Origin: SZUA-318 sp964412015
Lineage (GTDB): Bacteria; Gemmatimonadota; Gemmatimonadetes; Longimicrobiales; Gaopeijiaceae
DNA length: 64,000 nt
NCBI GenBank assembly: GCA_964412015.1
Contig: CAYPMO010000013.1
Location: 1-64,000, forward strand
Reading direction: 5' to 3'
The translations under genes and the position numbers were made by a program. The notes beneath the pieces were generated by a model. The model did no database searches, was not told the origin of the DNA, and saw only the letters and a program-made list of their open reading frames with translations. Positions 48,341 through 56,161 of the stretch are shown piece by piece (position 1 is the stretch's first letter; every line of letters begins with the position of its first letter).

Positions 48341-49810
48341 TCACTGGAAGCTGTGCCTCCGCTTCCAGGTCTCGGGGTGGAAGAGGAGCAGAACCGTGTA
48401 GATCTCCAGGCGGCCGGCCAGCATGAGGAAGCTCAGCACCATGAGCTGGGGGTGGGACATGACGCTGTAGTTGTCGGTGGCGCCGACGAGGCCGAAGCCG
48501 GGGCCCACGTTGCCCACGCAGGCCATGCTCGCCCCGATGGACGTGATCAGATCCACGCCCGTGATGGCCAGGGCCAGGGCGCCGGCCAGGCAGAGCAGGA
48601 GATAGAGGAGCACGAAGCCGACGACGTTGGCGAGGACCTCCTCCCTGACCGGCTTGATCCCGACCCGGGTCAGGAGGATCGCCTTGGGGTGCAGGTGCCT
48701 CCGGATCTCGACGGCGGCCGTCTTGAGGACCAGGAGGACACGGATCGCCTTGACGCTGCCTCCGGTGGAGCCGGCCATCCCGCCCATGAAGAAGAGCGCG
48801 AACAGGACCATCTGGGCCCCGGGCACCCACAGCTCGTAATCCGCGGTCACGAACCCGGTGGTCGTGCCGATCGAGACCGCCTGGAAGAGGCCGTGGCGGA
48901 ACGCGGCCTCCACGCCGGACGGAGACGGCTGGTACGATCCGGCGTACAGGTTCACGGCCATGACGGCCAACGAAGCCGCCAGGAGGACGGCGGTGAAGAA
49001 GCGCCATTCCTGGTGGCGGAAGTACTCGAACCTGCCCGTGGCCGCCCTGAAGTGCAGGGAGAAGTTCACGCCGGCCAGGTACATGAACAACGCGGTGACG
49101 TAGTGGATGTACGGCGAATCGTAGGCGGCCAGAGAGGCGCTCCTCGTGCTGAAGCCGCCGGTGGCCAGCGTCGCGAAGGCGTGGTTCACCGCGTCGAACA
49201 GGCCCATGCCGCCCAGCACGTAGAGCACCGTCTGGCCGGCGGTGAGCCCGACGTAGACGAGCCAGAGGTACTTGGCCGTCTGCGTGATCCGCGGCTGGAG
49301 ACGTTCCGGCGTCGGGCCCGGCACCTCCGCCTTGAAGAGCTGCATCCCGCCGATCCCCAGGTACGGGAGCACGGCAATGACCAGCACGATGATTCCCATC
49401 CCGCCGAGCCAGTGGGTCAGCGAGCGCCAGAAGAGGATCCCGTGCGGAAGCGCTTCGATGTCGGTGAAGACGGTCGCTCCGGTGGTCGTGAACCCGGACA
49501 TGGCCTCGAACACGGCGGAGAACGGCGAGTCGAGAATGCCGGTCAGAAGGAAGGGAAGGGCGCCCGATACGGCCATCATCACCCACGCGAACGTGACGAT
49601 CGCGAACCCCTCGCGCGTGGTGATGTCGTCCTTCAGGGACGTGACCTTGTAGAGCCCACCGCCGACGACGGCGGTGATCACGGCCGATACCAGGATTCCC
49701 CTCGCGTCTCCGTCGCCGTAGTAGAGCGCCACGCCGCCGGCCACGAGCATGGCCGACGCCACGAAGAGCTGGAGAAGCCCCACGACCGAGGCCACGCGGC
49801 GGAGGCCCAT
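48341..49810 (-). CDS. trkH: TrkH/KtrB-family potassium channel subunit
   Basis: A 489-residue membrane protein carrying the four-repeat K+ pore of the TrkH/KtrB family. Pore-loop segments include SGFTTTGATVF, TGGFSTRSASL, SIGTTTGFVTADYELW and GNVGPGFGLVG, with Gly at each selectivity filter position. It imports K+ with the TrkA protein encoded just upstream. Its ATG overlaps the trkA stop by one base. The 489-residue length matches Trk/Ktr subunits. Confidence 0.95.
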   Translation of the reverse strand: MGLRRVASVVGLLQLFVASAMLVAGGVALYYGDGDARGILVSAVITAVVGGGLYKVTSLKDDITTREGFAIVTFAWVMMAVSGALPFLLTGILDSPFSAVFEAMSGFTTTGATVFTDIEALPHGILFWRSLTHWLGGMGIIVLVIAVLPYLGIGGMQLFKAEVPGPTPERLQPRITQTAKYLWLVYVGLTAGQTVLYVLGGMGLFDAVNHAFATLATGGFSTRSASLAAYDSPYIHYVTALFMYLAGVNFSLHFRAATGRFEYFRHQEWRFFTAVLLAASLAVMAVNLYAGSYQPSPSGVEAAFRHGLFQAVSIGTTTGFVTADYELWVPGAQMVLFALFFMGGMAGSTGGSVKAIRVLLVLKTAAVEIRRHLHPKAILLTRVGIKPVREEVLANVVGFVLLYLLLCLAGALALAITGVDLITSIGASMACVGNVGPGFGLVGATDNYSVMSHPQLMVLSFLMLAGRLEIYTVLLLFHPETWKRRHSFQ

Positions 49811-51153
49811 CAGCCGAAGAGCTCCTCCACCTCGGGAATGGCCTCCGGCAGGGCGAAGACGATGACCTCGTCACCGGGCAGCATCGCGTCGTCCCCGCGC
49901 GGGATGATGATCTCGGGTCCGCGCAGGATGGTCCCGATGACCGCGGCTTTCGGGAAGTCCAGGTCCTTGATGCTCTTGCCCGCCACCCGGGTGCGTGCCT
50001 CCACGCGGAACTCGATGGCCTCCGCGTCGATCCCCGTCAGGCTGGCCACGGTCATGACCCTACCGCGCCGCACGTAGCGCAGGATCGCGTTCACGGCGGA
50101 CATGCGCGGCGACACGGCCGCGTCCACCCCCACCCGGGGCACGAGCCTCAGGTACTCGAACTTGTGGATGAGCGTGACGACCTTCTTCGCTCCCGTGGAC
50201 TTCGCGAGGAGGCTCGAGAGCAGGTTCACCTCGTCGTGGCCCGTGGCCGAGACGAACCCGTCGATCCCGCTCACGCCTTCCATCTCCAGGAGCTCGAGGT
50301 CCGTGGCGTCGGCGTGGAGCACGAGCGACCGCGGGAGACGCTCGGCCAGCTCGAGGCACCGGCGGCGGTCCCGGTCCAGGATCGTGCATTCGATCCCGTG
50401 CTCCTCGAGCACCTGCGCCAGGAACTCGCCCTCGGCGCTCCCGCCGGCGATCATGACGCGGCTCAGGCGGAACCGATCATAGCCGGCCAGGGGCGGGATG
50501 GCCTGGATCTCGGACGTGGGCGCGATGAGGTACAGCCGGTCGCCCGCCTCGATGCGGGTGTCGCCCCTGGGGATCCGGGTCACTCCATCCCGGACGACCG
50601 CGGCGGTCACGTAGTGTTTGCCGGGGAGGTCCCGGCCGAGCTGGAGGAGCGTCTTCCCGGCCACGGGGGCCCCCTCCCGGACCTGGAGCCCGATGAGTTG
50701 GACCCTGCCGCCCGCGAAGTGGGCCACGTCGGTGGCCGCGGCGCTCTGCAGGACCTGGAAGGTCTCCCAGGCGCACTCCCGCTCGGGATTGATCATCAGA
50801 TCGATCCCCATCTGCTCGCGCGAGAGCACACTCCCGCGCTCGTAGTACTCGGGGTTCGAGATCCGGGCGATCGCGAACTGGACGCCCAGACGCTTGGCCG
50901 CCATGCATGCGATGAGGTTGACCTCGTCCCGGCTGGTGACCGCCAACAGCATGCGGGACGTGCGGACCCCCGCCTCTTCCAGCACCCCGAGGGACGCCCC
51001 GTTGCCGACGGCGGTGAGGATGTCGAGCTGCCTGCCCGCGAAGTCCGCTCGCTCCGGGTCGGCGTCCACCAGCACGACATCCTGGCCTTCCTCGGACAGA
51101 CGCCGGGCGAGGTGGAAGCCCACCTCTCCGGCGCCGACGACCACCACTCTCAT
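49810..51153 (-). CDS. trkA: TrkA, K+ uptake regulator with two RCK domains
   Basis: A 447-residue cytosolic protein with two RCK_N/RCK_C pairs. Each begins with a Rossmann loop, MRVVVVGAGEVGFHLARRL and LSRVMIAGGSAEGEFLAQVLEE. RCK_C halves follow (VRVQLIGLQVREGAPVAGKTL; IDAEAIEFRVEARTRVAGKSI). It binds NAD(H)/ATP and gates TrkH. Coupled by a one-base overlap to trkH. TACCTT at 51206-51201 may be its -10. Confidence 0.95.
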   Translation of the reverse strand: MRVVVVGAGEVGFHLARRLSEEGQDVVLVDADPERADFAGRQLDILTAVGNGASLGVLEEAGVRTSRMLLAVTSRDEVNLIACMAAKRLGVQFAIARISNPEYYERGSVLSREQMGIDLMINPERECAWETFQVLQSAAATDVAHFAGGRVQLIGLQVREGAPVAGKTLLQLGRDLPGKHYVTAAVVRDGVTRIPRGDTRIEAGDRLYLIAPTSEIQAIPPLAGYDRFRLSRVMIAGGSAEGEFLAQVLEEHGIECTILDRDRRRCLELAERLPRSLVLHADATDLELLEMEGVSGIDGFVSATGHDEVNLLSSLLAKSTGAKKVVTLIHKFEYLRLVPRVGVDAAVSPRMSAVNAILRYVRRGRVMTVASLTGIDAEAIEFRVEARTRVAGKSIKDLDFPKAAVIGTILRGPEIIIPRGDDAMLPGDEVIVFALPEAIPEVEELFG

Positions 51154-51200
51154 TTCGGACTCTCCCGGAACGGCGTCGGGTGGTTCCGCGAATCGGCTTG

Positions 51201-51206
51201 AAGGTA
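51201..51206 (-). promoter_or_regulatory. Candidate -10 element (TACCTT) for trkA-trkH
   Basis: TACCTT on the minus strand lies 47 bases before the trkA ATG. TGGATC 16 bp upstream is a weak -35. It is one of the TAnnTT elements found before many genes here. Confidence 0.35.
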
Positions 51207-51304
51207 GCGACCGGCCGGCCGAGATCCAGAGACCCGGCGTCCGGGCCTGCCGGGCACGAGGGCGGGCGACCTCAGGACGTCGTGTCCCGAGCGGGTGAAC
51301 ACAG

Positions 51305-51310
51305 TATCTT
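51305..51310 (+). promoter_or_regulatory. Candidate -10 element (TATCTT) for the tRNA gene
   Basis: TATCTT, extended as TATCTTTCG, ends 10 bases before the tRNA. The spacing suits a tRNA -10. No clear -35 is seen. Confidence 0.4.
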
Positions 51311-51320
51311 TCGACCTCCG

Positions 51321-51394
51321 GGGCCCGTAGCTCAGCTGGTCAGAGCAGTGGACTCATAATCCATCGGTCGCAGGTTCGAGCCCTGCCGGGCCCA
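51321..51394 (+). tRNA. tRNA with anticodon CAU (elongator Met or Ile2)
   Basis: A 74-base cloverleaf. Acceptor stem GGGCCCG (51321-51327) pairs with CGGGCCC (51387-51393); discriminator A at 51394. D stem GCTC/GAGC, anticodon stem GTGGA/TCCAT with loop CTCATAA (anticodon 51355-51357), T stem GCAGG/CCTGC with loop TTCGAGC. CCA is not encoded. Initiator tRNA is ruled out: it has a matched G1-C72 pair and lacks the three G-C pairs at the anticodon stem. It is close to elongator tRNA-Met, but tRNA-Ile(CAU), whose C34 becomes lysidine, has a similar anticodon arm, so the amino acid is not certain. Confidence 0.93.
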
Positions 51395-51452
51395 CTTCGG
51401 CGCAAGCTCGACCTTCCGCCACGTCCTCGAACACGAGGATGAGGTGGGGCGT

Positions 51453-51821
51453 TCAGTCGCGGTCCGGGTCCGGACGACGGCGGAGGCGCTTCGTCTCTCC
51501 CTTCCGGCGCTTCGCCTCGAGTCGGCGGCGCTTCTCAGTGGCCGGAACGCCTGTCGGCACGCGGGGAGCATCGCGCTTGTTGCGTTGCTCCAGGCGCGCG
51601 CGCAACCGCCCGAGGGCGAGCGCACGGTTCCGGTGCTGGCTGCGCTCCGTTCTGGCTGTCACGCGTACGCCGGTGGGCAGGTGGACCAGCCGGACGCCGC
51701 TTTCGGTCATGTTCTGGTGCTGGCCCCCCGGTCCACCCGCTCGGAACGTCTCGACGCGGCACTGGGCCAGGAGGTCCTCGTCGGAGGCGGGAATCGGGAA
51801 CGGCGGGCGGTTCTCGGTCAT
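51453..51821 (-). CDS. GGQ-motif release-factor-like protein (RF1/ArfB family)
   Basis: A 122-residue protein consisting of a class I release-factor catalytic domain alone. RAGGPGGQHQNMTESGVRLVHLPTGVRV carries the GGQ loop that hydrolyses peptidyl-tRNA, followed by TERSQHRNRALALGRLRARL. The C-terminal 30 residues are a very basic tail (RKGETKRLRRRP), as in ArfB or mitochondrial C12orf65, which insert it into the mRNA channel. It lacks the stop-codon-reading domain, so a ribosome-rescue role is likely. The start at MTENRPPF is chosen; the frame extends 32 codons upstream with no better site. It is divergent from the permease. Confidence 0.85.
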   Translation of the reverse strand: MTENRPPFPIPASDEDLLAQCRVETFRAGGPGGQHQNMTESGVRLVHLPTGVRVTARTERSQHRNRALALGRLRARLEQRNKRDAPRVPTGVPATEKRRRLEAKRRKGETKRLRRRPDPDRD

Positions 51822-51925
51822 ACGGGAAGATGGCGAAGGGATGGCACATCCTGCAGCTACGGGGTACCGTTTGGCGCACCGCGCTTCACCGAGGGCGGCC
51901 ATTTCGTCGCGACCCACGCCTCCGC

Positions 51926-53035
51926 ATGATCTTCGACCGCACCGAACAGCAACCGGGCGCCCGGCTCCTCTTCCTGCTCGCGTGCTTCGTGGTGGTGGTG
52001 TGGGGCATGAAGTTCGCCGCTCCGATCCTGCTTCCGGCTGCGCTCGCGCTGTTCCTCACGGTCCTGAGCCTGCCGGCCATGCTTTGGCTCCGCCGGCATC
52101 ACGTTCCGGGATGGCTGGCGATCAGCATCACGATCCTGATGAACCTCGGCATCCTGGGTCTGGTCGTGGTGCTCGCGGCCGGCTCCCTCTCCCAATTCCA
52201 GGAGAAGCTCCCCGAGTACGTCTCGAGCCTCGACGCGCTGCAGGCCGTCGTGATCACCTGGCTCGAGACGCACACCGGGTTCGCGTTCCGGGAGCACGTG
52301 GGCGCCACGGTCGTCAACCCGACGGCCATCATGAACTGGGCTCGCGTCGGCCTGGGCTACGCCGCGCAGTTCGTCTCGACAACGATCCTGGTGTTCATCG
52401 TCATGAGCTTCATGCTCAGCGAGGCGATGGTCTTTCCGGAGAAGGTCCGGTACCTGCGCGGCGCCGACGTGCCGCCCGACGACCGGCTCACCAAGGTGGT
52501 CGGAGAGGTCCAGAGCTACCTGGGGATCAAGTTCGTGGTCTCGGCGGCGACCGGGCTGCTGCTCGGGGTCTGGTGCTGGTATCTGAAGCTGGATCTTCCG
52601 GTCCTCCTTGGCATCACCGCCTTCCTCCTGAACTTCATTCCGACGGTGGGGGCCATTATCGCCACAGCCCCGGCGATCCTTCTCAGCCTCGTGATCCACG
52701 GGACGCTCGGGCATGTTCTGCTGGTCAGCGCTGGATACCTGGCCGTGAACATGGTCCTGGGCAACATCCTCGAGCCCCACCTCCAGGGCCGCCGCCTTGG
52801 GCTGTCGACGCTCGTCATCGTGCTCTCGCTGCTCTTCTGGGGGTGGGCCTGGGGACCGGTGGGGGCTCTTCTCTCGGTGCCGCTCACCGTGGTCGTGAAG
52901 ATCTGGCTCGAGAACACGCGGGACCTCAAGTGGGTCGCCGTCCTGCTGGACCCCTCCGCGCCCAAGCTGTCGCCGAGCGTGGGGGCCGTGCCCTCGGCGG
53001 TTCCGTCATCGTCCGTGGCCTCGAGCAGCGGCTGA
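51926..53035 (+). CDS. AI-2E/PerM-family transporter
   Basis: A 369-residue membrane protein of the AI-2E transporter family. The N-terminal helices (ARLLFLLACFVVVVWGMKFAAPILLPAALALFL), a soluble loop about 100-170 and the conserved block YLGIKFVVSAATGLLLG, FLLNFIPTVGAIIATAPAILL and MVLGNILEPHLQGRRLGLSTLVIVLSLLFWGWAWGPVGALLSVPL are characteristic. Substrate unknown; members are implicated in signal export, sodium or pH homeostasis. A Pro/Ser-rich tail ends the protein. Its stop region contains the ribosome-binding site of the next gene. Confidence 0.9.
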   Translation: MIFDRTEQQPGARLLFLLACFVVVVWGMKFAAPILLPAALALFLTVLSLPAMLWLRRHHVPGWLAISITILMNLGILGLVVVLAAGSLSQFQEKLPEYVSSLDALQAVVITWLETHTGFAFREHVGATVVNPTAIMNWARVGLGYAAQFVSTTILVFIVMSFMLSEAMVFPEKVRYLRGADVPPDDRLTKVVGEVQSYLGIKFVVSAATGLLLGVWCWYLKLDLPVLLGITAFLLNFIPTVGAIIATAPAILLSLVIHGTLGHVLLVSAGYLAVNMVLGNILEPHLQGRRLGLSTLVIVLSLLFWGWAWGPVGALLSVPLTVVVKIWLENTRDLKWVAVLLDPSAPKLSPSVGAVPSAVPSSSVASSSG

Positions 53036-53041
53036 AGGAGG
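53035..53041 (+). promoter_or_regulatory. Strong ribosome-binding site (AAGGAGG) setting a CTG start
   Basis: AAGGAGG overlaps the permease stop at 53033-53035 and lies six bases before CTG at 53048. It is among the best matches to the consensus in the window. No ATG, GTG or TTG in frame is available within 100 bases after it. Confidence 0.75.
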
Positions 53042-53047
53042 CGTCTC

Positions 53048-53581
53048 CTGCCCAGGATCGCCTTCTCCGACCTCCCGGACCAAGGCCGCGTCTGGATCTT
53101 CCCGGCCTCGAGGCGCCTCGAGGAGCACGAGCGTGAGGCCCTCCTCGGCGAAGTGGATGCGTTTCTGGACGGGTGGGCCGCGCACGGCACCCCCCTGCTC
53201 TCGGCCAGGGATCTCATCGAAGGTCGCTTTCTGGTGGTCGGCGTGGACGAGAATGTGACGCGGCCTTCGGGCTGTTCGATCGACGCCCTCGTGAACCGGC
53301 TGGAAGGGATCCATGAGACGCTCGGTGTCGGCCTGCTGGATCACGCCCCCGTGTGGTACCGGGAGGTGGGGGAGGTCCGTATGGTCACCCGCGAAACGTT
53401 CCGGGAGTTGGCGCGCGCGGGGTCCGTCGGACCGGACACCCGCGTGTTCGACACCTCGCTCACGAGGATCGCGGAGTTCAGGGCCGGAGGCCTGGAGCGG
53501 CCGGCGCAGGAGAGTTGGCACGGAAAGGTGTTCTTCCGGGAAGGTGCGGCGGCGCTCGGCGTCCGTCCGGCGCCCGGTTAG
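53048..53581 (+). CDS. Conserved hypothetical protein with probable CTG start
   Basis: A protein of 177 residues if it starts at CTG. In this frame an upstream stop at 53033-53035 is followed by CTG at 53048 and no ATG/GTG/TTG until GTG at 53153, which would delete 35 residues. Those residues (SDLPDQGRVWIFPASRRLEEHEREALLGEVDAFLDGW) match the usual N-terminus of a small conserved family whose body has FLVVGVDEN, SGCSID, LLDHAPVWYREVGEV and SWHGKVFF. Function unknown. It overlaps the convergent YheT-like gene by four bases. Confidence 0.8.
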   Translation: MPRIAFSDLPDQGRVWIFPASRRLEEHEREALLGEVDAFLDGWAAHGTPLLSARDLIEGRFLVVGVDENVTRPSGCSIDALVNRLEGIHETLGVGLLDHAPVWYREVGEVRMVTRETFRELARAGSVGPDTRVFDTSLTRIAEFRAGGLERPAQESWHGKVFFREGAAALGVRPAPG

Positions 53582-54606
53582 CCGCGGGGTCTCGCGGCCG
53601 GACCGGGCGTTTCGGCCGCGGGCCGCAGTGTTTCGGCGAGGAAGCGGGCCCCTTCCTCTTCCGCCCAGAAGCGGGGGGACCACGGCGGCCCTTCCATGAA
53701 CCCGACGTGTCCGCCCCTCGGCGTGAGCGCGGCGACGATACGAGGGTTGGCACCGAGCGCTTCTCTGGGCAGCGCACGCGCGGGCAGGAACGGGTCGTCG
53801 AGGCTGTGCAGGACGAGGGTCGGAACCCGGATCCCGCCCACGAACGCGGTGCTGCTCGACCGGGCGTAGTAGTCGTCGGCATTCCGGAAGCCGTGCAGCG
53901 GGGCGGTGGCGGCTTCGTCGAACTCCCGGAGCGTGCGCGCGCGGAGCGCGGCGGCCAGGTCCATGCGTCCCTCCAGGATGCCGGCCATGGCACGCACCTT
54001 TCGCTTGAGGGACCGCAGGAAGTGGCCCACGTAGAAGCGGCCCATCACGGTTGCCTCGAGTTCCGCGCTCGCGGCGGCCAGGTCCATCGGCACGGAGATC
54101 GCCACTGCCGCGTCGAGCAGCCCGCTCCCTCCGTCCTCCCGCTCGCCGAGGAGCTTGAGCAGGACGTTCCCGCCCAGGGAAAAACCCAGCGCTCCCAGCG
54201 GCCGGTCCGGGAAGGCTTTCCGGAGGCCCTCGAGCACGAAGGCCGGATCGCCGGTCTCACCCGAGTGGTAGAGGCGCGGCCGCCGGTTCGTCTCGCCGCT
54301 GCACCCGCGGAGGTTCAGGGCGACGGGGCGTATGCCCCGAGCCAGGAGCTCCCGGCACGCGGAACGCACGTACCGTCTCCTGGACGAACCCTCGAGCCCG
54401 TGGAGCACCAGCGTGAGCGGCGCCCGCGTCCCCGGCTCCGGGCCCACGTCCACGTCGAGGAAATCCCCATCGCGGAGCTCCCAGCGCTCGCGGGCCATCG
54501 AGGGCCCGCGAGGGCTCCGCAGGACCCGGGCCCCCAGCGTCTGGGCGTGCCGGTCGAGCGCCCAGAACGACGGGCGGAACGGTCGGGGTCGGGGTATGTC
54601 GGGCAC
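53578..54606 (-). CDS. YheT-family alpha/beta hydrolase
   Basis: A 342-residue alpha/beta hydrolase. Typical YheT segments are RPSFWALDRHAQTLGARVL, LVLHGLEGSSRRRYVR, PVALNLRGCSGE and YHSGETGD. The nucleophile elbow is LGFSLGGNVLL, the acid is in VLHSLDDPFLP and the His in RGGHVGFMEGP. It is probably a cytosolic esterase; substrate unknown. Its stop overlaps the stop of the convergent gene by four bases. TACCTT at 54648-54643 lies 37 bases before the ATG. Confidence 0.92.
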   Translation of the reverse strand: MPDIPRPRPFRPSFWALDRHAQTLGARVLRSPRGPSMARERWELRDGDFLDVDVGPEPGTRAPLTLVLHGLEGSSRRRYVRSACRELLARGIRPVALNLRGCSGETNRRPRLYHSGETGDPAFVLEGLRKAFPDRPLGALGFSLGGNVLLKLLGEREDGGSGLLDAAVAISVPMDLAAASAELEATVMGRFYVGHFLRSLKRKVRAMAGILEGRMDLAAALRARTLREFDEAATAPLHGFRNADDYYARSSSTAFVGGIRVPTLVLHSLDDPFLPARALPREALGANPRIVAALTPRGGHVGFMEGPPWSPRFWAEEEGARFLAETLRPAAETPGPAARPRG

Positions 54607-54910
54607 GGTGGGGGGAGGTCGGGACGGAGGTGTCAGGACCGCAAGGTAATGGAGCCGTGACGGGCCGACACGGGGTGCGTCCCATCGGCACGGCCGGCCA
54701 TGCCCGAAAGAGCCTTAGGGTCATGACTGTAATACGTTGTGCTCAAAATCGTTACGGCACCGGATCCGCTGTGGCACGTCGCTCGCACCGGGACGTTGGG
54801 AGACCGGGGGCCGGTGAAACGCGCGGAGGCGGGGGACCGTAGGGCGCTGGGGCGCCTTCATCGCGTGGACCGCCGCCGGATGCGGTTCACCGCAGCCAGG
54901 GAGGGGCGGG
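54607..54910. other. Intergenic region between YheT-like and three-repeat genes
   Basis: A 304-base divergent gap. TACCTT (minus, 54648-54643) may serve the YheT-like gene. A second AT-richer stretch near 54721-54760 contains TACGTT at 54733-54738 (plus), about 170 bases before the next gene. A frame opening at GTG 54739 gives MLKIVTAPDPLWHVA, reminiscent of a peptide deformylase N-terminus, but it soon loses resemblance, so a gene is not called. The strong GGGAGGGG before 54911 is the ribosome-binding site of the next gene. Confidence 0.4.
54643..54648 (-). promoter_or_regulatory. Candidate -10 element (TACCTT) for the YheT-like gene
   Basis: TACCTT on the minus strand lies 36 bases before the ATG at 54606. 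No good -35 is seen. It matches the same element before pcm and trkA. Confidence 0.3.
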
Positions 54911-56161
54911 ATGGGTACGACGACGATCGCGTTGTGGGCGTGCCTTGCGCTGGGCCTCGGAGCCCAGGACCCGACAGGGGACGGGCGACTCTACGGCCGG
55001 ATCGTCACCGCGGGGGGGCGTGTCTACGAAGGGTTCATCCGCTGGGACAAGAACGAGGGAAGCTGGGCCGACATCCTGGACGGCTCCAGGGAGATCCCGT
55101 GGGCGTACCGGCGGGACGCCGAGCGCCTGGACGAGGAGCGGTGGAGGCAGCGAAGGGAGAGGCGAATCGACTTCTTCGGCATCCACGTCTCGTGGACGGA
55201 GGACGAGGATGAGATGCCGTCCAGCGCCGCGTCCGGAATCCGGTTCGGCCACGTGCGCTCGCTTGCGGTGGCGGGGGACGACCGGGCCGTCCTGACGCTC
55301 AAGTCGGGGGAAGAGGTCGAGCTGGAGGGAGGCTCCACCGATCTCGGCGACGAGCTGAGAGGGATCGTCGTGGAGGACGCGGAGCGCGGCCGGATCGAGC
55401 TCCGCTGGCGGGACCTGGACGTCGTGGAGTTCATGGCGCCGCCGGAAGCGGCCGAGGCGCCGCCGGCAGGCCGCCTGTACGGGACGCTCCGCACACGCCA
55501 CGGCGATGCGTTTACCGGGTACGTTGCATGGGACCTGGACGAGATCCTCACCACGGACGTCCTGGACGGCGAGCGCCGGGGACGGGATCGCGAGATCCCC
55601 TTCCAGGAGATCGCCGCGATCGAGCGCGAGAGCGCGTCGTCGGCGCGCGTGATCCTCACGGACGGTGAGGAGGTCGTGCTCCGCGGCTCGAACGACGTGG
55701 ACGAGGGTAACCGGGGCATCGCGGTCTCGGATCCCGGGCTCGGCCAGGTGACGGTCTCCTGGGACGAGTTCGAGGAGGTCACGTTCCGCGACGGTCCGGC
55801 CGGCTTCGGATACGACGCGTTCGACGGGGGCCGGCCGCTGTACGGCGTCGTCGAGACGGTGGACGGCGACCTGGTCGAGGGAGCCGTTCGTTGGGACAAC
55901 GACGAGAGCTGGAGCTGGGAGATCCTGAACGGCAGGCTCGGGGACGTGGACATGGACATCGAGTTCGGACAGGTCTTGTCCGTCCGCCGCCTGGACGAAT
56001 GGGGAGCCGAGGTGACGCTCCTCGACGGGCGCACGTTCGAGCTGGAGGGATCCAACGACGTGGACGACGGCAACAAGGGGACCTACGTGCTGCGCTCGGA
56101 CGGAGAGACCGTCCTGGTGCCCTGGTTGGAGGTGCTGGAGGTGAGGTTCGAGACGCCGTGA
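54911..56161 (+). CDS. Exported protein made of three beta-rich repeats
   Basis: A 416-residue protein with a short signal (MGTTTIALWACLALGLGAQ) and three copies of one repeat at about 25-174, 187-292 and 308-413. Each runs LYG, then G-x5-G with R/A-WD and a D/E, VLDG or ILNG, then I-x-F-x2-V/I, a beta pair with L-x-G and E/GS-x-DV-x-x-GN, and a final W-x-E/D-x-x-x-V-x-F. The first copy holds a 45-residue charged insert. Acidic, with DG and ND turns, so metal or carbohydrate binding is possible. The stop overlaps the next GTG (GTGA). I do not recognise the family; a periplasmic partner of the downstream barrel is inferred from coupling. Confidence 0.75.
   Translation: MGTTTIALWACLALGLGAQDPTGDGRLYGRIVTAGGRVYEGFIRWDKNEGSWADILDGSREIPWAYRRDAERLDEERWRQRRERRIDFFGIHVSWTEDEDEMPSSAASGIRFGHVRSLAVAGDDRAVLTLKSGEEVELEGGSTDLGDELRGIVVEDAERGRIELRWRDLDVVEFMAPPEAAEAPPAGRLYGTLRTRHGDAFTGYVAWDLDEILTTDVLDGERRGRDREIPFQEIAAIERESASSARVILTDGEEVVLRGSNDVDEGNRGIAVSDPGLGQVTVSWDEFEEVTFRDGPAGFGYDAFDGGRPLYGVVETVDGDLVEGAVRWDNDESWSWEILNGRLGDVDMDIEFGQVLSVRRLDEWGAEVTLLDGRTFELEGSNDVDDGNKGTYVLRSDGETVLVPWLEVLEVRFETP

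Noticed and set aside
48338..50077. Long open frame antisense to trkH and trkA
   Set aside because: It is a shadow of the potassium genes on the other strand, with low-complexity Arg/Glu/His composition, no ribosome-binding site and no recognisable domain.
51321..51394. tRNA as initiator tRNA-fMet
   Set aside because: Initiator features (unpaired first pair, three G-C pairs in the anticodon stem) are absent; G1-C72 is paired.
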